Shown piece by piece: positions 9,343 through 20,571 of a DNA stretch of 64,000 bases. The number at the start of each line of letters is the position of its first letter. The first letter of the stretch is position 1. Both the position numbers and the translations under genes were made by a program. The notes beneath the pieces were generated by a model that saw only the letters and a list, made by a program, of their open reading frames with translations, was not told the DNA's origin and ran no database searches. Location: the NCBI GenBank assembly GCA_019454045.1, contig SKCR01023419.1, positions 124,001-188,000 of the forward strand. Reading direction: 5' to 3'. The DNA comes from Zanthoxylum bungeanum (Eukaryota; Streptophyta; Magnoliopsida; Sapindales; Rutaceae).

Positions 9343-11575
9343 TTTCTAAGCATGATTTGATTCTAGGGTTCTTAAACTTTAATTTGGGTATTTTTGCTTG
9401 GAGCATGAAAATGCAAAATTGGATGTTTGGTTGATGTTAGATGATGATAACTTAGAGTTGTGCACCATAGGATTGTGAAAAAAATGATTGGATCAAAGTT
9501 TCTCTAAAATCCTTATGTTGGCCGAATGTAACCCTAGATGAACTCATGGTGGAATTTTGGAAATTTGACAATTAGATGTGTTAAATAGCATGATTAAATA
9601 TTGAATGTTGATTTAATTGAATTGAAATCAAATTGAATGATTTTTATTGCTATTGCCGTGAGATATGAAGCATGTTGGAAAGATTGATTTTTTGATTAAT
9701 TTGTGTTGGACATGAATTAGATGTTAAGCATGATTATTAGATTATTAGATTAATTAGTGTTTTGGAAATACTAGATTAATTTTAATTGTGTTATTACACT
9801 TGAAATGGATTAATATGTAATTTGGAATGATATATTAATCTAATTTTGTATTTGAGCTAATGGGCTTGGTTGGGCCCAAATTTGGTCTTGGATCATATTT
9901 GGGCCTTACCCATTTCCATAAAGTCCAAAGTATGACATTGGGCCTTTAATAATTTAATTGGGCCTAATGGGCCAAAATTGATTCTATGGCATAGGGTGAT
10001 TCCTATTGGGCCTAGGCATTATGGGTTAGATCCATTTTGGCCAAAAGCCCAAGCCTAAAGAATTAATTAAAAGCCCATTGGACTTAGTTGAATGGGCATT
10101 GGATGCTTAATGGACCTTTGAGGCCATTTGATTGGATTTGGAATCCAAGTCTTAAAAGGCACTATTAAAAGTGTAATTATTTAATTTGGAATTAAATATG
10201 AATTAGTATTGAATACAATTTAAATTGGATTTAAAATTGTAGTTCGATATAATTCAAGAATACGTACTTTGAGTATTTATTCTTAAACGAGTTGGACTCG
10301 CGTAAATCAAATCGTTGTTTGAACATTGGATGGTCATTAATTCAAAGATTAATTAATTGTATTAGATTGATTGAATAACATGCTTTGTGTGAATACTTGG
10401 ATGTATTTATATGAATAATGTATATAAGATGGATATTAGAAGGGTGAGGGCAATTTTGGAAATTGTTGTAATAAATTTATAATTTATTTAAATTGGACCT
10501 GCGTGTCCAGCATATTATCTCTATTCTCTTTGTATTTCTCTTCTCACCAATTCCCCTCAATATAAATGAGGTTTTTTTTAGTGTTATGTAATTGAGTAGA
10601 AGTAAGAATAGTGCTAGCGGGAGAGAGGAAATGGAGAGATTTGTTCTAGGAACAAAGTTTGTTATATATCCATCTGCATATCATTATTAATTTATTCTGC
10701 GCCTTATTATGCTTTTAGAATGCATGCTTAAGGGTGTATGATGAGACATAATCAAAGATAATAAATTGGTTGCCAATTTACGCGAAAAACCCTCATTCAA
10801 ATATTAAACGTTTTCCTTCATTTGAGTGGTTCTCTCTCAAAATCCAAGATTGGCATTGGTTTGTTGGCCAAAGTCAAGATCAATGTCCATAACGAATGTG
10901 TTTTAACCACAAAAGCTTTGTTTTATATCGCATGTCTTAGGCGGTTGTGACTTGTTGGCCAAAGTCAAGGTCACCTCTAGTTCATCGACGTGGATTACGA
11001 AGCTTTCCCACTGTCAATGGGTCCCGCTTAACTGGAATCATTAAGTTTGTTGAGCCAAAGCCAAGACTTAATTGATTCAGAGGAAAAAGGTTGGGAAATA
11101 TATTTGATATATTTACATATATTGGATATATGTTTCGGACTTGGAGATCCACCTACCGGATCTAGGAATTGGATGGGATCCAATTGATCTTAGAGATCTA
11201 CCTAGTTAAGTTTCATACAGCTTGTTGGCCAAAGTCAAGGTTGTGTGTTATTTAACGGGATTCTAGCCCACTAGGAAACTAGGTTTCCCGAGTACTCCAC
11301 AGAGGGTTAGAGGCTCGCCGAAAAATAGTGGGAGGCTAGTATTAAATTTGTAATTTCGTTGAGATACTTTCCAACACGCGCTCTTTTATTTTATTTATAG
11401 TTGTTATAAATACATATTAGTTGGAGTAATATCTATTATTGTTTTCTACGAACAGTTGGATTGTTCTTAAAATACTACTCCACTTGTAGTTGGTTATATA
11501 GTTGAACTGTAGTGACCATTACATTTTGAGTGTACCCGAAATCGTTGATTGGATAGTTGGACTATTGCAATCGAG
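9343..11575 (+). other. B1 untranslated leader (~2.2 kb)
   Basis: No sustained ORF. This is an unusually long leader between the primer-binding site and gag. 9860-10090 is packed with TGGGCC/AGCCCA motifs. 10850-11250 holds four hairpins with a GCCAAAG-type loop (annotated separately). Near 11170 a perfect AATTGGAT/ATCCAATT stem is present. At 11553-11565, just before gag, lies the hairpin ATAGTTGGACTAT. B2 and B3 have the same layout. Confidence 0.8.
10854..11244 (+). promoter_or_regulatory. B1 leader hairpin quartet with TTGTTGGCCAAAGTCAAG loops
   Basis: Copies of TTGTTGGCCAAAGTCAAG or a variant start at 10861, 10952, 11047 and 11222. Each sits in inverted arms: CATTG/CAATG (10854, 10881), GTGAC/GTCAC (10947, 10970), AAGT/ACTT with extended AATCATT/AATTGATT arms (11043, 11066), and ACAGC/GTTGT (11217, 11240). 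The CTTG...CAAG pair next to the loop is shared. Arms differ between hairpins but stay paired, which suggests selected RNA structure. Function is unknown; packaging, dimerization or translation control are possibilities. Confidence 0.6.
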
Positions 11576-12420
11576 ATGGCTGGAAAGATTAGCGTTAAGG
11601 GACATAATCCTGGGTGAAAATGTCTTTAACAATGTAAATTTTCCAGATTGGGAAATGAATCTCAGGATAGTCCTGGGAGCTGAGAAGTTACTCTATGTTA
11701 TAGAGAAACCTCTCGGGCCTGAGCCCGGAGTTGAGCAAACAGTAGAGCATGAGTTTTGGAAGACTCATCGTGATGATAACTTTAGCGCTCAATCCATTAT
11801 GCTTGCCGCAATGACTCCATAATTTCATCGTCAGAACTAAGGATTAGATCATTATACCATGATGTTGAAATTAAAGGATCTTCATAGATCTAACCTTAGA
11901 TCTTAGAAGTAAGAATTGCAAAATAAGCTCTTTCACTCGCGTATGTCAGAGGGTACATCTGTCAAGCACTAGGTGTCGTAGATGATTGCTGACATCGAAC
12001 AGCTAGGTTAGCTGGGCATTACCTACGAGGTCGAGACTTCCATAGATTTGATCTTACAGTCTCTGCCCGAATGCTGGGGCGGGTTCATCATGAACCAATA
12101 GAAAACTCTTGGAGAGTTAATGGCTATGCTCAAGGAGGCAGCTAGAGCTTCCAAAAGGGCAAGAAGCGCAAGGCCATCTTACTTTGACATCCCAGAAGGC
12201 CAAGGCTTGGACGAAGACTTCTGGGGATGTGAAGAAAAGGGGCAAAGGCAAAATCGTCACAGTCTTCTGGGAAGACAAATGACATATCCGAAATGTCTGC
12301 CTAAACTGTGGCAAACGGGGTCACTGGAAGCGTGATTGCCATATGGATAAGACAGACATGAAGGAAGTGAAGGCGGGCAAAGCTCGACTTCAAGTATGTT
12401 TGTTATAAAAATATCCACTG
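11576..12420 (+). pseudogene. B1 gag remnant
   Basis: ATG at 11576, 11 bases after the ATAGTTGGACTAT hairpin. A one-base gain near 11595 shifts the frame, after which DIILGENVF, NLRIVLG and EKLLYVIEKPL match the copia gag N-terminus. A TAA at 11820 occupies the same codon as stops in B2 (28711) and B3 (36411). A second TAA at 11838 is shared with B3. The C-terminal zinc knuckle is still legible (C-L-N-C-G-K-R-G-H-W-K-R-D-C, about 12297-12338). The central part is shortened relative to B2. Nonfunctional. Confidence 0.8.
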
Positions 12421-12587
12421 CTAGTTTTAAAATTGGATTTTGATACTGGGTGTGGTACATACATATGTACTGATGTGCGGGATCTGCTGATTAGCAGGAG
12501 ACTGGCTTCAGATCATATTGACCTGCGAGTCAGAAATGGGATGAGAGTCGCTGTTTTGGCTATGAGAACCTAAGTTTTGGAACTGCC
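12421..12587 (+). pseudogene. B1 protease N-terminal remnant
   Basis: FDTGCGTYICTDV near 12439-12477 retains the catalytic aspartyl-protease DTG (12442-12450), which B2 has lost. The segment is cut at 12587 by the reversed solo LTR-B and continues at 14595. Confidence 0.7.
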
Positions 12588-14589
12588 TGTTGGGTTTTCT
12601 AGGTCAAACCAACATCAAATTAAGCTATGAAAAGTGCGAATACATCAAAGTAAAGTTGCGGAATACTCACTTTGATCGGCTTTTGCGATGCGAAGAACAA
12701 CAAAAAATCCTCCTTGAAGCTCTCGGCCAAGGTCATTCTTTGTGCTCCATGTGTTTCGGTCAACCCCTCCATTTGTGCTCCTTCAAGCTCCAAGCTTTAA
12801 GTGTGATTCCATGCTCATGAATGGGTTTCCCTATCACCTTTGTAAGACCCCTTTGATGTGCTAGCATCTTGGAAAATTTTGCCACAAATCTTCCCCTTTT
12901 CCTTCTTTAAATTCGGCCAAGCCTTAGAATTTTTTAGAAGAAAAATCTGCTCTTTTACCGTGAGGGAGAGGGAGAGGGAGAGAGATAAGATGAGTTGTGT
13001 GTGTTGTGTTTGATTTCAAAAATCAAATACATATTACATTTTCCAAAAATTGTACAAGGCATTTAAGCCTTCTATCTACTCACATCACTCAAAAGTGACA
13101 TCCATCACATCACTCAAAGTTGATGTGACTTACATCACAAGAATGACTAATGATGTGACGCGTGATGTGACTTATGGACCCCACTTGATTCTAAATGCGA
13201 GTGGTCCTGCAAACACTCCCGGGCTCAAATTTGCTAATTCCGAATTAATGAATTTTCCGTTGCGACGTAATTAAATCAAATTTAATAAATAATTATGCCT
13301 AGCAAAATTACTATTCACGTCGATAGTGAATTAATTCTAAATTAACTCGTTCGCCCGAATTAAAATCTAATTTTAATTCCGCGTCGAAATCCAATTTCGT
13401 TTAATATATCAAATATATTAATTTATCGATTAATTCCAAATTAATCGTTCTCTCTCTTTTATAAATTGAATTTTATCCCAGATAAAATTCTCCGTAATGA
13501 ATCATAGATTAATTTTCTCTCTCTTATAATTAATCCTAGATTAATTATATGCGAGTCATACGTCATCGGTGAATCTTCGGGAAGCGACCCATGAGATCCC
13601 TGGATATGTTGGCAGTAAATCCGGTCGTCGGACTATCCGAACACGTACGTACCTAGTACTATGTTTTTACCGATTTACAAGACATGGTTGGCTTCTAGCA
13701 AAGCACTGTGCCTACCCAATTCTTCAGAAATATTCTTAAAGGAATATATAATTTGTATCAGACATAGTATACGTCGTATTACGTATTTTGATCCAGCATC
13801 GGATGTCACATGCAAGGCCTGGGGCTAGAATTGTGTCTGCCACGTACGAAGCACATATCAGATCTCTGGTAACTAGTCTCTATAATCGGATAAACATGAC
13901 CTAGTCATATTATCCCGATAGCTGCAGCATATAAGAGCACTAGTTTCGTATCCTACGTGACCATCATCTCCATATGACTGAAGTGATACTTCCTTCTCGA
14001 CATCACACCCAATATACAACGATTCTCAATATACCCAGAAGAGGCGTACACAAAACCTGTTAAAGCCCTGGACAACCAAAACCAAAGTATATTGATTGTC
14101 GCAGGTATTATCGATGTAAGTCTCAGGTTAACACCAAATACACCTACCCTGATTCGGACTTCCATAGACACATAGTCATACTACCAATGGAATTCCGAGG
14201 GGTCTATCCAGAGCGAAGCTGTTTCCATACCATCAGTAAACACAACCTCCAATCACACTTGCATAAGTATCCAATACTTAAATATATGAGAACTATGCCG
14301 TTATGCTCCCACAACGCGCACAAGTGCGATACTAGTCTATTCCGTATTATCGATGTCCAATCTCGATAATACTACGACTATGGATGTTTTAATGATTAAA
14401 CCTTCATGGATTGATACTGTCTCATATCTTATTAATCCGGAACTAATCATATGGACTTTTATCATTTATATATCCCAGTAATCTAATTACAAATGATAAA
14501 AGAGAAATTTCCTTTGTCACATAGTTTATTTGTACAACAACACCATGTTCTGTACAAATAGTGATGCTATGGGTCATAATTGTCCAACA
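12588..14589 (-). mobile_element. Solo LTR-B in reverse orientation inside B1 protease
   Basis: On the minus strand it runs from TGTTGGACAATTATGACCC (at 14589) to CCCAACA (at 12588), about 2.0 kb. Flanks ctgcc (12583-12587) and ctgca (14590-14594) are a 4-of-5 target duplication. B1 coding continues in order on both sides (GGAACTGCC, then the GGGCATGTACTTAAA block). It contains the palindrome series at about 13200-13560 and the 3'-end hairpin at 12652-12673. Confidence 0.9.
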
Positions 14590-14594
14590 CTGCA

Positions 14595-17311
14595 CTTTGG
14601 GCATGTACTTAAATTAGGAAACTGTTATAATGTACCTAGTTTGACTAGAAATATTATCTCTATATCTAGTTTAACCTGTTGCGGGTAAACCTTTATATTC
14701 CAGAACACTGGGTGTTTTGTTTATAAAGATGATATTGAGATATACACATTAGATGTGAATAACATTATTTATATTTCGAATATAAATGAATCTCAAACAT
14801 ATAACATGACAAACAAAAAGGGCTCAAATTGAGTAAATCATATGAGACTTATTTGTGGCATTCTTGTCTAGGACACATTAACAAGACTCATATATCCACA
14901 CTTTCGAAGAGTGAATACTAGGACAGATTTGATCCCAATTCAAATGATGTCTACGAATCTTATTTATTAGGCAAAGTGCCTAAAACACCTTTTAATGGTA
15001 AAGGTACACGAGCCACCTATTTGTTAGCCCTCGTTCATAGTGATGTAAGTTGCCCCATGTCTAATTAGGCTAGAGGTGGATATGAATACTTCGTAACCTT
15101 TACGGATGTGGCATCGCGTTATGGTTATGTGTATCTTATGAAACACAAGTCGGAATCCTTTGATTAATTCAAAGAGTTTCGACACGAAGTATAAAAACAG
15201 ACTGGCAAAGTATTAATACATTGCGGTAGGACCATGGAGAAGAATACTTAAGCAATAAGTTTCAAGATTACTTGAAAGAGTATGGTATTCAATCACAGTG
15301 GACTCCTCCCGGAACACATCAGTTGGACGGTGTGACCGAACGGAGAAATCAAACTTAGTTGGACATGGTAAGGTTAATGATGAGTCTCTCTGAGCTACCA
15401 ATTTCCTTCTGAGGATACGCATTAAACAGTGCAATACTTATTTTGAATAAGGTTCCATAAAAATCTGTTAGACAGACTTCATATTAGATATGAACAGGAA
15501 AGAAATCAGGTTTCTCATTCCTGAAGATTTGGTAGTGCTGGGCATACTCTAAACGTTTGGATGATACCAAACTAGAACCCAAATCGGATAAGTGCCTATT
15601 TGTAGGTTATCATAGGGAAACCAAAGTATAGTACTTATACAAATCACAAGAGAACAATGTATTTGTTGCTCTCCATGCGGTTTTCCTCGAAAAGGAATTC
15701 CTAAATGCAGTGGTAAGTGGGAGGAAAGTAGAATTCGATGAAAATCGGGGTGATACTATTCCAGGCACCTATCCCTTACGAAATATGAATAATTCATCAG
15801 GGATGAAACTGTACCACAATATTCGAATACACAAGAACCGCGTATGTCGGAGAGAGTCAGAAAATAACCTGGGAGGTATGGGTTTCTGATATCACCTCAT
15901 ATAGATATTAATCTTATTGAGGAATATTGACCGACTACGTATGAGGAAGTGATACAAGATATCGACTCCTTTTATGGCAAAGTGCCATGAAGTCCGAAAT
16001 GGATTCCATGTATACCAACCAAGTTTGGACACTGGTTGATGTACTAGAAGGCATTGTGCCTATTGGTACTAAATGGGTCTTCAAGGAAGATAGACATGGA
16101 TGGAAACATACGAACGTACAAAGCTAGACTTGTACAGAAAGGGTATCGTAAATGATATAGTGTCGATTACGATGAAACTTTTTCACTTGTTGCCACGATT
16201 AAATCCATTCGGATAATGCTTGCTAATGCTGCATATTTCGATTATGAAATATGACAACTAGACGTCAAAACCGCTTTCCTTAATTGAAAACCTTTTGGAG
16301 GATGTTTGTATGCAACATTCTGACGGTTTTGTCGTGCCAAAACATGCAAACAAGGCTTGCAAGTTAAATCGATCCATTTATGGATTGAAGCAATCATTGA
16401 ATTCTTGGAACCATCGTTTTGATGTAATCATAATGGTATATGATTTAATTCAAAACGAAGATGATTCTTGTGTATATAAGAGGGTTAGTGGGAGCGCACT
16501 GACAATCATTGTCCTAAATATTGATAATGTATTGCTTCTCGGCAATGAAATTCCCATGCTATAATCGGTGAAAGCTTGGCTTTCATAAAATTCTCCATGA
16601 AAAACCTGGGAGAAGCAGGCTTTATTCTAGGAATAAAGATCTACTGGGATAGATCTAGAAAGCTACTGACACTCTCCCAGAGCTCATATGTTATGAAAAT
16701 ATACGCGATCTGATTTTTAATATACTTTAAGCATATGTAGACGCAATCAGGCCAATCCAGGTGATGGTCACTGGATTGAAGTTAAGAACATCCTTTAATA
16801 TCTTGGACGAACTAAGGATACTTTATGAGAATATGGGGAAAGGAGAACTTGAGGTGACTGGGTTCACCGCTGTAAGTTTCCAAACCGATAAAGACGACTG
16901 TAAGTCGCAATAAGGGTACATATTTTGTTTGAACAACGGAACAGTAAGCTGGAAATCTACCAAGCAAGATACTGTTGCCAATTAAACAATAAAAGAGGAA
17001 TATTACTGCAGCTGAGGCAACAAAAGAAGCATTTTGGATCTATAAATTCCTAATTGGATCAGGAGTAGTTCTGTTAGTAGCTGAGCTGGGCTATAGCACA
17101 GGCTAATGAACCGCGGTCTCATCAACGATCCAAGTATGTACTTCAACTGTTTCATCTGATTCGTTAGATCATACATCGTGGCGATGTGATGATCGAATAA
17201 ATCGCATCAGATGATAACCTTGTAAATCCGCTGACGAAAGCTATTTCTCAGCAGAAGTTTGAGCGACCTATACATAGTTCAGATGTTGGACACTTGAGTG
17301 ATTGCTATAGG
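14595..17311 (+). pseudogene. B1 pol remnant: protease C-term, integrase, RT, RNase H
   Basis: Domains in order: protease C-terminus (14595-14840), GAG-pre-integrase with WHSCLGHINKT (about 14853-14990), integrase (about 15000-15580), RT (about 15950-16640) and RNase H (about 16690-17250). Stops include TAG 15066, TGA 15410, TAA 15458, TAG 15485 and TGA 15491. The best surviving frame, 16295-16564, carries CKLNRSIYGLKQ, but the RT catalytic YVDD reads N-I-D-N at 16517-16528. It cannot encode working enzymes. Several lesions match B3 exactly. Confidence 0.85.
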
Positions 17312-17313
17312 CC

Positions 17314-17323
17314 AAGTGGGAGA
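17314..17323 (+). promoter_or_regulatory. B1 polypurine tract
   Basis: AAGTGGGAGA immediately before the 3' LTR, the plus-strand priming site of copia elements. The same decamer precedes the 3' LTRs of B2, B3, A1, C1 and C0. Confidence 0.8.
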
Positions 17324-17324
17324 T

Positions 17325-19245
17325 TGTTGGATAATTATGACCCATAGCATCACTATTTTGTAAAGAACATTGTGTTCTTGTACAAAATTAACTATGTGAC
17401 AAAGGAAATTGCTCTTTTATCATTTTTAATTAGATTTCATGGATATATAAATGATAAAAGTCCATATGATTAGTAACAAATTAATAAGATATGAGACAGT
17501 ATTAATCCATGAAGTTTTAATCATTAAGTATCCCTAGGCATAGTATTATCGAGACTGGACATCGATAAAGCAGAATAGCATAGTATTACACTTGTGCCCG
17601 TTATGGAAGCTTAACGGCATAGTTCTCATATATTTGGGTATTGGATAGTCATGCAAGTGTGATATGAGGTTCTGTTTACCGATGGTACGGGAACAGCTTC
17701 ACTCTGGATATACCCCTCGGAATCCCATAGGTAGTATGACTATGTGTCTATGGGAATCCGAATCAGGGTAGGTGTATGTGGTCTTAACCTGAGACTTGCA
17801 TCGCTAATACTTGCGACAATTAGTATACTTTGGTTTTGGTCGTCCGGGGCTTTAACAGGTTCTGCGTACGCCTCTTCTGGGTATACTGAGAATTGTAGTG
17901 TATTGGGTGTGATGTCAATATGGAAGTATCACCTCAGTCATATTGAGATGATGATCACACAAGGATACAAAATTGGTACTCTATAGTGATATAGGCATCG
18001 GGAAAGTATGACTAGGTCATGACTTTCCGATCATAAAGAGACTAGTTGCTAGTGATCCGATATATGCTTCGTATGGGGCAGACACCATTCCAGCCCCAGG
18101 ACTAGCATGTGACATCTGGATCGTAATACATAATACTAAATATACTACACCTGATATAGATTATGTATTCCTTAAAAGAATACACGGTGCTTTTCTAGAA
18201 GCCAACCATGTCTTGTAAATCGGTGAGAACGTAGTACCGGGTACGCACGTATTCAGATAGTCCAATGACCGTATTTACTGCCAACATATCCAGAGATCTC
18301 TTGTGTCGCCTACCAAGGATTCACCGATGACATTTGACTCGAACAGAATTAATCTAGGATTAATTATGAGAGAGAGAAAATTAATCTAGGATTAATTACG
18401 GCAAGAATTAATCTGGGATTAATTCGACTAGAAGAGAGAAAGCATTAATTTGGAATTAATCGGCAAAGTAAATTTAATAGTTAAATTGGATTTTACTATT
18501 TAATTTATTTAATTGGGTTAAACTAATATATTAGATATATTAATTGAAATTAGATTTCAAAGCGGAATTAAAATTGGATTTTAATTCGGGCAAACGAATT
18601 AATTTAGAATTAATTCGTAAGCGACTTTCGTAATAATTTTGCTAGGCATTATTATTTAATTAAATTGGATTTAATTACATCGCAACGGAAAATTCATTTA
18701 TTCGGAATTATACGAACCCGGGACCGAGCGAAGTTGCGTGTTGAGTTAGCCGACTTAAATTTCAAATTTAAAAATGGTGGGACCCACTTCACTTACATCA
18801 ACATGTTAGACATGTGATGGAAGTGGTTAGACTTATTTCATGGATTTGATTTCTTGAGTGTAAAGCTTGGATTGTTTTTAAAACACTCAAACAAATTCAA
18901 CACACAAACTTAATATAAATTAACAAGTCAACTTTGGAAGCATGACAAGGTTACTATTCACAGCAACCTATTCTCTCTTCTTCCTTGTCAAAAACGTGAG
19001 CTTCTCTTCTCTCCCATGGAATTTTGTTGTAAAATTATACAAAGCTAGCACTTTAAGGAGTCAAAGGAAGGTGATAGGGAGACTCACCCATGAGTTTGGA
19101 ACAACAAAGAGGGCTTGGAGCTTCCATCATCCATGAAAAGTTTTGAACTTCTACCAATCTTTGTAAGTAATTTCCGCAACTTACTTTAGATTATTCACAC
19201 ACAAATCATTCCTTAGAGATCCTTTGCATGTCTAGGACACTAACA
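17325..19245 (+). repeat. B1 3' LTR
   Basis: TGTTGGATAATTATGACCC to GACACTAACA, the partner of 7386-9327. Palindrome series at about 18345-18725 and 3'-end hairpin at 19163-19184. An 80-codon ORF at 17744-17986 corresponds to the small LTR-B ORF discussed in the findings. Confidence 0.93.
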
Positions 19246-19487
19246 ACTATAGCATAATACTGATATAGCGTCTGAGTCATATTGATGTGGAATTTGGATT
19301 CTACAAAATATGAATGATGCTGGCTAAGGAAAACGATTGAGTTTGTTGGACAGACTCAATTTGTTAAAGCGAGCTTACTTGTTGTTGCCTACCTATTGAA
19401 TGCTAGGTGAGCTCTTGAGGGCCATGAGTATGTGATATACATTGAGATGTGTATATGATACCGTGGATTGGCACAAGTGGGAGAAAT
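19246..19487 (+). pseudogene. C0 RNase H end and polypurine tract
   Basis: Resumes C0 pol after B1. SHIDVEFGFYKI near 19275-19310 corresponds to the KHIDVRYHFIRE block of copia RNase H. The segment ends with polypurine tract AAGTGGGAGAAA (19475-19486) directly before an LTR start. Confidence 0.55.
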
Positions 19488-19620
19488 TGTTATAGTTGGT
19501 GCTCGGAGTGCCATCCGGATCGTATTTATGTCCGATTCATAAATACGAACAGTTTCTTTTTCCATAATAGTACTTATTAGATAGTAGCACCTCTTGTCTT
19601 TTAAACACATATATGATCAT
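19488..19620 (+). repeat. C0 3' LTR, first ~133 bp only
   Basis: TGTTATAGTTGGTGCTCGGA follows the polypurine tract. Its first ~25 bases match the start of LTR-C of element C1 (TGTTAGGGTTGGTGCTCGGA), then the sequences diverge, so C0 belongs to a related but distinct family. It stops abruptly at 19620, where a truncated LTR-A in the other orientation begins. Confidence 0.6.
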
Positions 19621-20559
19621 ATTAACTCCGGGTTATTCCACTAAAAACCCTAAGCTGCACTCTCGTTGCCGCAGATGATATATTAAGCAGAACCAAGTCG
19701 GTGTCCATCGATATAGTCACTACATATAGATTAACCCTTCACGAGTATCTCATAATTAGAGTCGGGTCATAATGTCCGTTATACCCCTCTAATTATTTTT
19801 ACCTTAAGTACCATTGATTCTCTATTGAACGATTTATTCATAACCATTATGAATTTTAATCTTTCTATTCGTAATAGAAAAACTTGAGCGCTCTAACCGT
19901 TCAAGTACCGAATCAAACCTTAAGAAAGATACACCTATACTTCTCGCAAGAAGGAATGAACTCCATATCTATGTAAAATATTCCCAGCTACACAACAGAC
20001 CATGCCCCTAAAGTACGCAGCTATTGGTCTGGACTACTACACCAACCTCACCTTTGTAAATCAAAGGACATAGCCTGCCATGCAGGAGTTCGTAGTACAC
20101 TCAGGATTAAGATCAATCCATATATGACCATCTAGTAGATTGAAATGACTTTCTTGGTTTAACGGATATTATAAGAATGTCATTTTCATATGGGTCAAGT
20201 CCTATATGATCACATCATACAAGGTGCCTCCATTCTCATATCTCTACATGAACGATCCTGGATTAAGGTCACCATACAAAGAAAGAATGGACCGCAACTA
20301 TAGATAAACCTAAAATAAAGTACCCGTTTTGTTTGGCCTTTATGGACTGTTTAAGATTGCTAACTTCAGACTTAAATCATTTTATGTATGACACTCATAC
20401 ACTAAGTTTGAAGGCACATAAGTAATCTAGGGTAATCAAGATAATTTATAATATTCGAAAATTAAATAAACATTTTGATAAATGAATAATGCAACATTTT
20501 ATTTTAAAACACATAAAGCCGTTTACATTACATATAGCTCTAGGGCATATATCCCAACA
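19621..20559 (-). repeat. A1 3' LTR, truncated
   Basis: On the minus strand it starts TGTTGGGATATATGCCCTAG at 20559 and runs about 940 bp of the expected ~2.35 kb, ending at 19621 inside the ACTCCGGGTTATTCCA segment. The missing distal 1.4 kb and the absence of a target duplication indicate a deletion or rearrangement at 19620/19621. Confidence 0.85.
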
Positions 20560-20571
20560 ATCTCCCACTTG
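20560..20571 (-). promoter_or_regulatory. A1 polypurine tract
   Basis: Minus-strand CAAGTGGGAGAT abuts the 3' LTR start at 20559 and marks the element's orientation. Confidence 0.75.

Larger units (their letters stand above)
7386..19245 (+). mobile_element. Element B1, full-length copia family B retrotransposon (defective)
   Basis: Two family-B LTRs (7386-9327 and 17325-19245) in the same orientation enclose a primer-binding site, a long leader, gag, pol in protease-integrase-RT-RNase H order and a polypurine tract. Flanks read gctat (7381-7385) and actat (19246-19250), a target duplication with one mismatch. The coding region is full of stops and frameshifts and the RT active site is lost. 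A reversed solo LTR-B interrupts the protease segment. The copy cannot be autonomous. Confidence 0.93.
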
